Shown here piece by piece: positions 45,385 through 54,633 of a stretch of DNA of 64,000 bases. The stretch is taken from the NCBI RefSeq assembly GCF_015265475.1, contig NZ_CP054493.1, positions 1,798,001 through 1,862,000 of the forward strand, written 5' to 3'. This DNA is from Candidatus Sulfurimonas marisnigri (GTDB taxonomy: Bacteria > Campylobacterota > Campylobacteria > Campylobacterales > Sulfurimonadaceae). Numbering within the stretch: position 1 is the stretch's first letter; each line of letters begins with the position of its first letter. A program made the position numbers and the translations under genes. The notes under the pieces were generated by a model. It was not told where the DNA came from. It worked only from the letters and a program-made list of their open reading frames with translations, and ran no database searches.

Positions 45385-46075
45385 TTTCCCTCATTAAAAA
45401 TTCTACAAACTTATAGTCTAATTCAGTATCAATATCTATTGACCTCTCTTCTGGCATAACATAAAGTCCTGTATTTTCTAAAAACAATGACTTATCATTT
45501 AAAATACTATCTCGCTTCCAAATATAAATAGAAGCATTCATATCATAACTTTTAGGAGCATCTTGTCTTCTTACAATTGAATTATCTAACTGCTTTGATA
45601 AACTTACTTTTCCAACACTATCAACTTCTACGAGATTAAAATAGGGACTTCTTCTACTTGGCATAGCTGTTATTAGATTATCATTATTATTTTCTAAAAA
45701 TTGATTAAAGGACTTGATGATATCATCAACATTTCTCAGTGGTGCAGTTGCATCTAAATCTATAAGGTAATCAAATTGTTTATTATAATATTTCTCACTT
45801 CTCACAAATGCATCTCTGATTACATCCAATTTTCCGGCAATATCACTTGCAATTTCTGCGCTTCTTTTAAAAAACACTTCTGCGCCATATTGTTTAGCTA
45901 TATTTGCAATGTCATCTGAATCTGTACTAATGACGATATGTTCAAAAAGTCCTGAGTCTTTAGCTTGCCCTATTGTGTAGGCTATAAGTGGCTTACCATT
46001 AATCTCTTTAATATTTTTGTTTTTAACGCCTTTGCTTCCACCTCTTGCACAAATTGTACATAAAACCTTACTCAT
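45368..46075 (-). CDS. legF: CMP-legionaminate synthetase (PtmB/LegF)
   Basis: A 235-residue cytidylyltransferase activating a nonulosonic acid with CTP. Motifs: CTICARGGSKGVKNKNIKEI, IVISTDSDDIANIAKQYGA, DYLIDLDATAPLRN and the D-x-D near IDIDTELDYKF. Its partners in the operon make legionaminic rather than neuraminic or pseudaminic acid the expected substrate. Overlaps ptmF by 4 bases. Confidence 0.92.
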   Translation of the reverse strand: MSKVLCTICARGGSKGVKNKNIKEINGKPLIAYTIGQAKDSGLFEHIVISTDSDDIANIAKQYGAEVFFKRSAEIASDIAGKLDVIRDAFVRSEKYYNKQFDYLIDLDATAPLRNVDDIIKSFNQFLENNNDNLITAMPSRRSPYFNLVEVDSVGKVSLSKQLDNSIVRRQDAPKSYDMNASIYIWKRDSILNDKSLFLENTGLYVMPEERSIDIDTELDYKFVEFLMRENDVKR

Positions 46076-46980
46076 TTGTTTTGTTCCTGAATTATTGATA
46101 TTGTATTCATAACTTTAAGTCCTTCATTGTAACTACATACACTTTTTTTATGACTTAAAATTGATCTATGCATTTGTTCAAACATATAATTTCTTTCTAG
46201 ATTTGAAAAGGTATAAACTTGTTCTAATCCAATTTTATCTTTTTGTATCAAAGTGTTTTTAATAAAGTCTAACTCATAAGTATCATTTAAAGTATGAATT
46301 AACATTTTTCTATATGTAATTTTACTTATATAATCTATTGATAAATTAACAATAACTTCTCTATCTGTTTTTCCTATTAAAGTAGTTAAATCATCGGTCT
46401 CTATTTCTAAGTCAGAAATTTTCAACTGGTAGCTTTTCATTTCTTTCATTGTCCCGAACAACCATTGAATATAGTCTATTTCATGACTTAAATCTAAAAG
46501 AACACCACCACCTTCATCTTTTTTTGCACTATAAGAATTTCGATAATCTATATTTTGTCTCCAAGTTGGTAAATATTGTCCACAATTAACATTTACGCTT
46601 AAAACTTTTTCGTTTTGTAAAAAACTTTTTAACTTTTGAAGCATTGGATGAAATCTAAGAACATAACCTACAAAAACTTGATTTCTTTCTATTTTTAAAT
46701 CTTTAGTAATTTCAAAAAGAGGTTTTTCGCAAAATATAATTTTGTCTGTTACATTTGTTTCTAAATATTTCAATTGCTCATAATGCTTATGAGTCTCTGA
46801 AGCTATTACAAAATAATCATATAATTTTAGGTCATTTACTTGATTGACATCATTAAAAGTTTTTTTATTGTCAATACTTTGCTTTGTAACAATATCTATG
46901 GACTCTGTCTCATGAAAAGACGACAAAACTTCTTCATGTCTTCGTCCAATAGAGCCATAGCCGATGATTAATACTTTCAA
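46072..46980 (-). CDS. ptmF: Gfo/Idh/MocA oxidoreductase PtmF-like
   Basis: A 302-residue NAD(P)-dependent oxidoreductase. The Rossmann loop is VLIIGYGSIGRRHEEVL, followed by IIFCEKPLFE (the E-K-P motif with catalytic Lys) and EGGGVLLDLSHEIDYIQWLFG (the His of the family). In Campylobacter PtmF works with PtmA upstream of GDP-GlcNAc formation. Directly abuts ptmE. Confidence 0.87.
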   Translation of the reverse strand: MKVLIIGYGSIGRRHEEVLSSFHETESIDIVTKQSIDNKKTFNDVNQVNDLKLYDYFVIASETHKHYEQLKYLETNVTDKIIFCEKPLFEITKDLKIERNQVFVGYVLRFHPMLQKLKSFLQNEKVLSVNVNCGQYLPTWRQNIDYRNSYSAKKDEGGGVLLDLSHEIDYIQWLFGTMKEMKSYQLKISDLEIETDDLTTLIGKTDREVIVNLSIDYISKITYRKMLIHTLNDTYELDFIKNTLIQKDKIGLEQVYTFSNLERNYMFEQMHRSILSHKKSVCSYNEGLKVMNTISIIQEQNK

Positions 46981-48027
46981 TCAAAACACCTCATGATATT
47001 CATTATTAGCTTTTTCAAATTCTTCCATTCTCCCAATATCTAGCCAATATTCTCGTATAGGAAATGATATACTTTTCATTTTACTTTCTATAACTTTTTC
47101 AAATAGTGTTGGCATATCAAAAAACTCATTTTCCGGTATATAATCTAAAACTTTACTATCCAGTACATACACTCCAGCACTTACATAAAAGTTATGCACC
47201 GGTTTCTCTTCTATACTTTTAATATTTATCCCATCTACATTAACAACACCATAGGGAACTTGAAAGTCATATTCTCTTACGCCCATAGTTGCTGTTGAGC
47301 TGTTTGACACATGATAATCCATCATATGCTCAAAGTTAATATTTGTTAATAAATCTCCATTCATCACAAAAAATGGCTCACTTAATTTTTCCCTTATAAG
47401 ACTCAATGCACCAGCTGTTCCCATTCTCTTTTCTTCATGAACATATTCTATATTAACACCAAATTTCGAACCATCACCGAAATAATTTTCTATAATTTCT
47501 GACTTATAGCTAACACTAAGAATTATCTTTGAAAATCCATATTTTTTAAAGTTTAGTATTATAGTTTCAAGTATTGGCTTATCTCCAACTTTTAACATAG
47601 GTTTTGGAGTTTTATCAGTAAGAGGTCTAAGTCTTGTGCCAAGTCCACCAACCATTAGTACAACTTTATTATTTTTGTGTTTAGGTTTTAAAAGCTCATC
47701 AACTTCTTCAATGCCTACCAGCTTTCCATCGTTATCTACAATCGGTATTTGATAAAGTTTTTTCTCTACAGCTATTTCAAGTATTTTTTCTTTTGTATCC
47801 TCAATTTTACAAACTGTTGGTGTTCTAAAAATAATACTTTCAATAATATCGTCTAAAGAAAGATTATTCAAAAGACCTCTTCTTATATCCCCATCTGTAA
47901 GCGTACCGATAAGTTTTTCATTTTCATCTACTACAATACCTATCTTCATGGCTCCACTATCTATGATTTTTAATGCTTCTCTTATGCTAGAACTTGAATT
48001 TAGTAAAATATTTTTGTAGTTTTTCAT
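46981..48027 (-). CDS. ptmE: CBS-domain nucleotidyltransferase PtmE
   Basis: A 348-residue protein: two CBS domains (about 1-115) and a sugar-phosphate nucleotidyltransferase (about 120-348, VVLMVGGLGTRLRPLTDKTPKPMLKVGDKPI). PtmE is the GTP-dependent enzyme that makes the GDP-linked hexosamine used in the Campylobacter legionaminate route; the CBS pair is probably regulatory. Its ATG overlaps the stop of the second part of the deacetylase frame (ATGA), so translation of ptmE may depend on that frame. Confidence 0.88.
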   Translation of the reverse strand: MKNYKNILLNSSSSIREALKIIDSGAMKIGIVVDENEKLIGTLTDGDIRRGLLNNLSLDDIIESIIFRTPTVCKIEDTKEKILEIAVEKKLYQIPIVDNDGKLVGIEEVDELLKPKHKNNKVVLMVGGLGTRLRPLTDKTPKPMLKVGDKPILETIILNFKKYGFSKIILSVSYKSEIIENYFGDGSKFGVNIEYVHEEKRMGTAGALSLIREKLSEPFFVMNGDLLTNINFEHMMDYHVSNSSTATMGVREYDFQVPYGVVNVDGINIKSIEEKPVHNFYVSAGVYVLDSKVLDYIPENEFFDMPTLFEKVIESKMKSISFPIREYWLDIGRMEEFEKANNEYHEVF

Positions 48028-48690
48028 CTGATTTCCTTCAAAAGAACAAAACTCTCAGCGTACTCATATCCACATGTTGCACCTCTTAAAGTTGCCAATG
48101 CTCTAAGATTTCTCTCGCTTCGAGGAAACGGATGTTCAGCTATTTCACTTTCAAACACTTTCATAATTTCTATCTTTTTATTCATAAACTCACTTATATC
48201 TACAAATACATTAGGGATAAAACTATCTTCTTTTGTGGATGGCGCAAATTCTGTTTCACTTAAAGTTTCTATCATATATTTTTTTGATAAATGGATATCT
48301 AAAAGATTTTGTACAACTATAACTTGCTTCAAAAATTTTTCTATGGTCGCTATGAACATCACCTTTAAAAGGTAGATATATTACACTTGGTTTTACTTCA
48401 TTTATAATTTTTGAAATTCTACTAATCAAGTCACTCATATTATACTCATCAACACGCATAGTTGATAACTCTAGGTTATGAAGTGAATTGAAATCATAAA
48501 GAGATTTAACTTTATCAATCTCTTGCTTTCTTTTAATAACTACTTCTTTTTTAAAGCCTTCTGATTCTTTAATATCTGTTGCTATAACCCAATGTATTTC
48601 ATCTCCATTAGCTTTATGCTTAAGAAGTGTCCCGCCACAACCTAGAGTTTCATCATCTGGATGAACAGCGATTATTAATACTTTATTCAT
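48024..48690 (-). pseudogene. PIG-L family deacetylase split by a frameshift in an A7 tract
   Basis: The N-terminal part (from ATG 48690) has the metal-binding AVHPDDETLGCGGT and DVHSDH of LmbE/PIG-L N-deacetylases. Read straight, it ends after an A7 run (plus-strand T7, 48279-48285) as IYDRNFK. One base earlier in the run, the frame continues as KKYMIETLSETEFAP and on to HPFPRSERNLRALATLRGA, the normal family C-terminus, ending 48024 with an ATGA overlap to ptmE. A single-A deletion would give an intact 221-residue protein. It may be phase-variable, rescued by slippage, dead, or a sequencing error. Confidence 0.88.
48279..48285 (-). repeat. A7 homopolymer at the deacetylase frameshift
   Basis: Seven A on the coding strand (T7 as given) exactly where the deacetylase changes frame. 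Six A would restore one frame. Seven is short for a phase-variable tract but within the range where polymerase or ribosome slippage is seen. Confidence 0.85.
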
Positions 48691-49568
48691 AAATATTCTC
48701 CAACTTTTGGCAAAATCTCAAATTCATGTTCTAGAATTTTTATTGCTGAATCATAAGTTTTTATTACGATTGTATTATCGTCAGATTCAAGTACTTTTCC
48801 ATTTTCAATATTTTGTTTATCATATTTAATTTCTTCAACTTTCCAAATAGAGACATCTTTACCTTTATACTCTATGTGTGCGCCAATATATGGTTTAGTT
48901 AATGCTCTAACTAAATTATAAATAGCATCACTGTTCATTCTAAAATCAATAATACCATCTTTTTTGCCTCTTTTTTTCCATATATTAGCTAAACTATGAT
49001 CTTGTTTTTTTCTTATAAATGTTTTATTTTTGAGTTCTGGTAAGAATTCTTCAATTTGTCTAAGTGATATGTTTATAACTTTATTATAAATACTTTGAGC
49101 ATCATCTTCATATAGTATTTCAAACTTTTTTTGAGACAATATATCTCCATCATCTGCACCTTCTTCCATAAAAAAGAATGTTGATGCACTTTCTTTTAGA
49201 CCAAGAGCCAATGCCCAAATTAATGGATGACGACCTCTGTTTAGAGGCAAAGCTGTAGGATGATATCCAACAACACCCATCGGAGCTAAATTTAATAACT
49301 CTTTTTTGATTAGAGATGACCAACCAAAACAAAAAATAATATCTGGCTCTAAAGATTTAATCCAAATGATAGTCTCTTTTGCATTTATATCATCTATATA
49401 CATATACGGGATATTATTTACTACACATGTAGGAGCCAAATTTGCATAATCACTGTTAAATGCTGAAGTTCTTTTTGTACAAACTCCAACAATTTCAGAA
49501 TTTAAAAAAAGTAATTTTTCTAAAGTTCTTAACGAAAATTCAACTGTACCGATAAATAAAATTTTCAT
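48687..49568 (-). CDS. Methionyl-tRNA-formyltransferase-like sugar N-formyltransferase
   Basis: A 293-residue Fmt-family protein; ATG at 49568 gives a 4-base overlap with legG. The N-terminal formyltransferase domain has MKILFIGTVEFSLRTLEKLL, GYHPTALPLNRGRHPLIWAL (family HPSxLPxxRG-type motif with catalytic His) and EEGADDGDIL with the catalytic Asp; a small C-terminal OB-like domain follows. Its position in the Leg operon, next to a deacetylase gene, points to N-formylation of an amino sugar with formyl-tetrahydrofolate rather than to tRNA. Confidence 0.85.
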   Translation of the reverse strand: MKILFIGTVEFSLRTLEKLLFLNSEIVGVCTKRTSAFNSDYANLAPTCVVNNIPYMYIDDINAKETIIWIKSLEPDIIFCFGWSSLIKKELLNLAPMGVVGYHPTALPLNRGRHPLIWALALGLKESASTFFFMEEGADDGDILSQKKFEILYEDDAQSIYNKVINISLRQIEEFLPELKNKTFIRKKQDHSLANIWKKRGKKDGIIDFRMNSDAIYNLVRALTKPYIGAHIEYKGKDVSIWKVEEIKYDKQNIENGKVLESDDNTIVIKTYDSAIKILEHEFEILPKVGEYL

Positions 49569-50734
49569 TTTATACATTCCATATCATAAAAAGATTTTTT
49601 TATTATGCCATTAAGATTTATAGTTTTAATAATATCCTTAATTTGAATACTAGCACCCCCATCTCCATAAGGATTTTCTACTTTGTGCAAAAGTGATTTA
49701 AACTCAGTTGAATATAATTTATCAAATGCTTTAAGGATATCCTCTTTTTTTGGATTGCAATCCAAAACGCTGTCTGCTTTCATTCTGCCTTTTTGTCTAT
49801 CTCCAATGTTTACAGTTCCTATTTTAAAAGTTGGCGTTTCTGCCAACCCACTAGAACTATTTCCTACCATTGCATCAACAAATTGTAAAGCACTTAAGTA
49901 TCTAAGTTGTCCCAAAGAGGTAAAGGCAACAGATTTATGGGAATTTTTAGCTACATATTCATCTATCATTTGGTTTATAATTCTTCCATCTGTATCACTA
50001 TTAGCTTTTGTAAATATAATATTAGTATCTTTTAATTCATCTATTGCATCGAGCAACTCTTGAAATTGCCCTTTTGCAGTACTGTTTTCTAGCGTTACAG
50101 GATGAAAAGTAACTAAAATATTTCTTTTATTTAATTTGAAATCAATTGACTTTTCAAAGTCTTCTTTATTTAAAAGTTTCAACTTTTTTATATTATCAAT
50201 ACCTAAGCCACCAACATTAAAAACTGTTTTGGGATGTTCTCCAAGTTGTATCACTCTATTTTCATACTCTTGAGTAGCTGTAAAATGGATATGGCTCATT
50301 TTTGTAATACTATGTCTAATAGGTTCATCAATTAAACCTTCTGTCGCTTCTCCACCATGCAGATGAGCTATAGGAATTCTTGCTATCATGGCAGAACTTA
50401 CTGCAGAAAAAATCTCATATCTATCTCCAAGCACAAATACAACATCAGGTTTTAGTTCATCATAAGCTTCCGCAAAACTTATTTGTGCTAAGCCCATAGA
50501 TTTGGAAATACCAATAGATGTATCAGAGGACAATAACATCTCTATTTTTTTATCAATTTTAAAATCTTTTTCTATCTCTTTGTAAGTTAATCCAAACTCA
50601 GGACTTAAATGCATACCAGTAGCTATGATTTGAAGTTCTAACTCATCATCTGCTTCTATCTCTTTCATCAGCCAATAAAGTAACCCATACTCTGCACGAG
50701 TACCTGTAACTATGCATATTTTTCTTTTATTCAT
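49565..50734 (-). CDS. legG: Hydrolysing NDP-HexNAc 2-epimerase LegG (NeuC-like)
   Basis: A 389-residue enzyme that releases NDP and inverts C2, giving the free 2,4-diacetamido-tetradeoxy mannose-type sugar. Motifs: TGTRAEYGLLYWLMKEI, FVLGDRYEIFSAV, HLHGGEATEGLIDEPIRH, MVGNSSSGLAETPTFK. The hydrolysing NeuC/LegG group is separated from WecB by HGGEATEG. Overlaps legI by 4 bases. Confidence 0.92.
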   Translation of the reverse strand: MNKRKICIVTGTRAEYGLLYWLMKEIEADDELELQIIATGMHLSPEFGLTYKEIEKDFKIDKKIEMLLSSDTSIGISKSMGLAQISFAEAYDELKPDVVFVLGDRYEIFSAVSSAMIARIPIAHLHGGEATEGLIDEPIRHSITKMSHIHFTATQEYENRVIQLGEHPKTVFNVGGLGIDNIKKLKLLNKEDFEKSIDFKLNKRNILVTFHPVTLENSTAKGQFQELLDAIDELKDTNIIFTKANSDTDGRIINQMIDEYVAKNSHKSVAFTSLGQLRYLSALQFVDAMVGNSSSGLAETPTFKIGTVNIGDRQKGRMKADSVLDCNPKKEDILKAFDKLYSTEFKSLLHKVENPYGDGGASIQIKDIIKTINLNGIIKKSFYDMECIK

Positions 50735-51726
50735 ATCAATTCATCTTCTTGATAATTTTTAGTAGAAACAAGTCCAACTACTTCATTCCATCTCATGGGA
50801 CAAATCCCATTCCCAGGTCTTTTTACAGCTAGGTTATTTTCTGTAAATATTTCACCTTTATTAACAACTGTTTTAGCAACGATTGATTTTCTAACTACTT
50901 GTATATTTGGTTTTTCACTATTACTTGGTTTCTTTACGCTACTGCCAAGAGCTAATTCAATATTTCGTATCGTTTTTACCATAGAGTTTAATTCATCTGG
51001 CTCTAAAGAAGCTTTATGGTCAGGACCCTCCATATTATTGTCTAAAGTGAAGTGTTTCTCAATTACAGTAGCTCCCAAAGCAACAGCCGCAATATCTACC
51101 TCTATTCCTAAGGTATGGTCACTATAGCCATAAGATACATCAAACGTACTACCAATAGTTTGCATAGCCTTTAGATTTACGTCCTCCATTGGAGTCGGAT
51201 ACATTGTATTAGCATGTAGAACTGTTATGTTCTCTTTTACAGTCCCTGCATCTATCAAAATATCTAAAGCATCTTCTATCTCTCCGATATCTGCCATACC
51301 AGTTGAGAGAATAACCTGTTTTTTTAAACTGCCTATTTTTCTTAAATATGGAAGATTTGTAATCTCTCCACTAGGTATTTTAAATATCTCTAAACCTAAA
51401 TCATTTAAAAGATCTATACTATCATGATCAAATGGAGTTGATAAAAACATAATATTTTTACTGTTACAATAAGAGATTAATTCTTTATGGGTTTCAACAT
51501 CCAACTCTAACTTTTTTATCATATCAAATTGTGACTCTTGGCTATCTGTAGTTTGTTTTTGATATTCTGCTTTTTGTGCGTTTTTACTTACTAAGTTTTC
51601 TGCTTTAAATGTTTGAAACTTTACAGCATCAACACCAGCTTCAACTGCAACATCTATTAGTTTTTTAGCAAGTTCTATTGAGCCATTATGATTAACACCG
51701 GCTTCAGCAATTATAAATGCACTCAT
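50731..51726 (-). CDS. legI: Legionaminic acid synthase LegI (NeuB family)
   Basis: A 331-residue condensing enzyme joining the six-carbon sugar with phosphoenolpyruvate. The barrel domain starts IIAEAGVNHNGSIELAKKLI and has VDAVKFQTFKAENLVS and VIEKHFTLDNNMEGPDHKASL; a C-terminal antifreeze-like SAF domain (about 275-331, RKSIVAKTVVNKGEIF) completes it. The operon with legB, legC, legH and legG supports legionaminic acid. Confidence 0.93.
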   Translation of the reverse strand: MSAFIIAEAGVNHNGSIELAKKLIDVAVEAGVDAVKFQTFKAENLVSKNAQKAEYQKQTTDSQESQFDMIKKLELDVETHKELISYCNSKNIMFLSTPFDHDSIDLLNDLGLEIFKIPSGEITNLPYLRKIGSLKKQVILSTGMADIGEIEDALDILIDAGTVKENITVLHANTMYPTPMEDVNLKAMQTIGSTFDVSYGYSDHTLGIEVDIAAVALGATVIEKHFTLDNNMEGPDHKASLEPDELNSMVKTIRNIELALGSSVKKPSNSEKPNIQVVRKSIVAKTVVNKGEIFTENNLAVKRPGNGICPMRWNEVVGLVSTKNYQEDELI

Positions 51727-52304
51727 TTTATTATACTCCCAGCTTTTATAAAACTATTCTCTTGTATTTCTATTGCTTCTTTCGAAGTAGCATTACTACC
51801 AAAAAAAGTTCCATCTTTTACTCTCACTCCACCGTTAATAACTGATGATGTTGAGATATGGCAATTATTTTCCACAATACAATCATGTTCTACTAATGCC
51901 TTAGTATTAATTATACAATTTTTTCCTATTTTTGCATTTGCATTTATCAGGGCTTGATGCATTATGACCGTTCCCTCTTCAATGTTTGAATGCTTTGACA
52001 CATAGGCTAATGGAGAAATTAATGTCGGCAAGTTATACCCTATATTTTTTAGTTTATTAAATAGTTTTACTCTTATGTCACTTGAGCGTAACTGACCAAT
52101 AGTTATCACTGCATTTTTACACTCTTTAAACAATTCTTGTAAATTATCATCACTACCTATTATTTCATATCCAATAACATCTTGTCCAATAAGCTCTTTT
52201 TTATCAATAATTCCAGCAATTGTATACTTACCTTCTAATTCAATAACATCAATCACGGACCTACAATGTCCGCCACCACCAATTAAAAGTATCTGCTCTT
52301 TCAT
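51723..52304 (-). CDS. legH: Sugar N-acetyltransferase LegH (PglD/NeuD-like)
   Basis: A 193-residue acyltransferase with an N-terminal Rossmann-like domain (QILLIGGGGHCRSVIDVIE) and a left-handed beta-helix (about 100-193, IGKNCIINTKALVEHDCIVENNCHIS) with catalytic His in VEHDC. It should acetylate the 4-amino group made by LegC. Four-base overlaps on both sides. Confidence 0.9.
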   Translation of the reverse strand: MKEQILLIGGGGHCRSVIDVIELEGKYTIAGIIDKKELIGQDVIGYEIIGSDDNLQELFKECKNAVITIGQLRSSDIRVKLFNKLKNIGYNLPTLISPLAYVSKHSNIEEGTVIMHQALINANAKIGKNCIINTKALVEHDCIVENNCHISTSSVINGGVRVKDGTFFGSNATSKEAIEIQENSFIKAGSIIK

Positions 52305-53443
52305 ATTACTACACTACTTGAAATATTTACAACTCTTTGCTCTAAATATTTAGAATTTTTTAAACCACCACACTGACAATCTTTAAACATCTCCAGCTCA
52401 TTCATAAGCTTCCAGATTGGTCTTGTCATAACACCATTTTTATTTGTAAAGTCTAAAAACTCATCTCTATTTTTTACATCTTTAACAATTACTGCTTGTA
52501 ACCAATAGTTTGATTTTGAGTTACTTGGTTCTTTTACAAAATCAATATCAACAACTGAACTAAATAGTTCTTCATACTTTAAAGCTAAATCTCTCTTACT
52601 TTTTATAAATGTATCTAGCTGTTCAAGCTGTGCTACTAAAAGAGCTGCATTAAGATTAGGCATTCTATAATTAAAACCTATCTCATCATGCACATACTCC
52701 CATTTATGTGGTATTTTTGCTGTAGTTGTAAGATGTTTTGCTTTTTTTGCAAGCTTCTCATCATCTGTAACAATAACTCCACCACCACCAGAAGTAATAA
52801 TTTTGTTTCCATTAAAACTAAATGCACCTAATTTTCCAAATGTACCAGTTTGCTTGTTGTTATAATATGAACCCAAGCTTTCTGCTGCATCTTCAACTAA
52901 AGCAATGTGCCACTCGTCACATATCTCTTGTATCTCTTGTATTTTGCAGGCATGGCCAAAAGTGTGCATTGGAACACAGGCCTTTATAGTTTTTCCAGTT
53001 GTTTTATTTTTACATGTAGAATCTATTATTTCACAATTTGCTTTTAAAAACTCTTCCAAAGATTTTGGTGATAATCCTATCGTATCTAAATCAACATCCA
53101 CAAAAATCGGTTTTGCTCCTATGTAGCTTATTGCATTACATGTAGCTATGAAAGTTAGAGGCTGTGTAATAACTTCATCATCTCTTTTCACATCTGCCAG
53201 TATAAGTGATATATGAAGAGCTGCTGTTCCGTTTACTGTAGCTACTGCATATTTAGCGCCAACTTTTTTAGCAAACTCCAATTCAAATGTATCAACATAT
53301 TTTCCAACGCTTGAAACAAATGTAGATTCTATGCAGTCGTTTAAATATTTTTTTTCATTTCCAATAAATCTAGGTTCATGCAGTGGAATAAACTCTTTTG
53401 TATTGTAAACATTTTGAATAAATTCTATGATATCTTTATACAC
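52301..53443 (-). CDS. legC: PLP-dependent aminotransferase LegC
   Basis: A 380-residue DegT/DnrJ/EryC1-family aminotransferase. The PLP-binding Lys is in AFSFNGNKIITSGGGG; VEDAAESLGS holds the Asp pairing with the pyridine nitrogen. It would transfer an amino group to C4 of the keto sugar made by LegB, with glutamate as donor. Two TACATGTA motifs lie in this gene. Overlaps legB by one base. Confidence 0.92.
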   Translation of the reverse strand: MYKDIIEFIQNVYNTKEFIPLHEPRFIGNEKKYLNDCIESTFVSSVGKYVDTFELEFAKKVGAKYAVATVNGTAALHISLILADVKRDDEVITQPLTFIATCNAISYIGAKPIFVDVDLDTIGLSPKSLEEFLKANCEIIDSTCKNKTTGKTIKACVPMHTFGHACKIQEIQEICDEWHIALVEDAAESLGSYYNNKQTGTFGKLGAFSFNGNKIITSGGGGVIVTDDEKLAKKAKHLTTTAKIPHKWEYVHDEIGFNYRMPNLNAALLVAQLEQLDTFIKSKRDLALKYEELFSSVVDIDFVKEPSNSKSNYWLQAVIVKDVKNRDEFLDFTNKNGVMTRPIWKLMNELEMFKDCQCGGLKNSKYLEQRVVNISSSVVI

Positions 53444-54633
53444 TACATTTTCCCATCTAAATATTTTCCTGTTTCTTTATGTCCAAAATCAGGTATCATT
53501 TTAAAAAACTCTTTTACAATATCTTCTTTACTCCAAGATAGATTCTGTTTAAAATCCTTAATTGTTTTTTCAAAAGAGTTTAATAAATCTTCATCAAAAG
53601 TAGCTTCATTCTTTATAACTCCAAGATTTGAGAATCTTTGCATATCTAAGATTTCATTTTCGGTGAAGAACTCTTCAAAATCTTTTTCACCAGTTGTATC
53701 GCTAGATGTAAACAAACAAGGCCATTTACCTTCTGCTGGCAAAGTTTTAGCCAACTCCCTAGCTTCATCTTCGTCCTTACACAAATACGGTTTATACCCA
53801 ATATTTTCAAGGTATTTTACCGCAATATCTGCAAAAGATATAAGATGCAAGTCTTCACTTAATTTTGGAAAGAATATATCTCTATTTTCTCCAAATATAC
53901 AAGACATCAAACACAACTCTCCACTCTCTTGTGGTGTTACAAAGTATCTCTTTATATCATTAGGAGCAACTATTGGTTGTTGTTTTTGAATTCGTTGATT
54001 AAAGCCATGGAGCAGTGAGCCATCAGAAAAAGCAACATTAGCAAATCTGGCAGTAGAAATTTTTATATCTAATGATTTTCTCATCAAAAACATTTCCATA
54101 ATTCTCTTACTAGCACCCATCATATTTACTGGATTTGCAGCTTTATCAGTTGAGACACAAAAGTATTTTTTTGTTCCATTTTCAATTGATTGCTGAAGTG
54201 TTTTATCTGTATTGAAAACATTTACATCAATCATTCTCATAAGGGTAAATGGATCTTTCTCACTTCTTACATGTTTTAGTGCGGAGAGGTTTAGAACATA
54301 ATCATATTGCCCATCATTTTTTATAAAAGCATCATATTCAACACTTCCAATATCAAGGGCAAATGTTTGAAAATCTCCATCTATATATCCGTATGAGCTT
54401 CTTATATCTCTTACAAGCTCAACCATATTATTTTCACTAATATCTACTACATGTAACTTTTTAGGATTACGTTTAAATATCTCTTTCGTTACTGCTTGAC
54501 CGATTGAACCGGCACCGCCTATTACTAAGAATGATGAGTTTGAAACTACCTCTAGCAACTCTTTATTATTATTTTTAAGATCTTTTTCAAACAGTTCTTT
54601 TTCTCGACCGATTAATTTTAACATTTGATTCAT
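53443..54633 (-). CDS. legB: NDP-GlcNAc 4,6-dehydratase LegB
   Basis: A 396-residue SDR starting legionaminate synthesis, in Campylobacter acting on the GDP-linked sugar. Nucleotide loop VIGGAGSIGQAV; active site STDKAANPVNMMGASKR with D-K and M-x-x-x-K. The N-terminal LIGREKELFEKDLKNNN and the 60-residue C-terminal extension are typical of LegB and separate it from PseB. First gene of the operon. Confidence 0.92.
   Translation of the reverse strand: MNQMLKLIGREKELFEKDLKNNNKELLEVVSNSSFLVIGGAGSIGQAVTKEIFKRNPKKLHVVDISENNMVELVRDIRSSYGYIDGDFQTFALDIGSVEYDAFIKNDGQYDYVLNLSALKHVRSEKDPFTLMRMIDVNVFNTDKTLQQSIENGTKKYFCVSTDKAANPVNMMGASKRIMEMFLMRKSLDIKISTARFANVAFSDGSLLHGFNQRIQKQQPIVAPNDIKRYFVTPQESGELCLMSCIFGENRDIFFPKLSEDLHLISFADIAVKYLENIGYKPYLCKDEDEARELAKTLPAEGKWPCLFTSSDTTGEKDFEEFFTENEILDMQRFSNLGVIKNEATFDEDLLNSFEKTIKDFKQNLSWSKEDIVKEFFKMIPDFGHKETGKYLDGKM

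Noticed and set aside
48687-49568. Housekeeping methionyl-tRNA formyltransferase
   Set aside because: It is embedded with 4-base overlaps in a nonulosonate operon and not near def or other translation genes.
53378-53989. 203-codon plus-strand frame opposite legC/legB
   Set aside because: Antisense to well-supported enzymes with intact motifs; composition is typical of a complementary-frame shadow.
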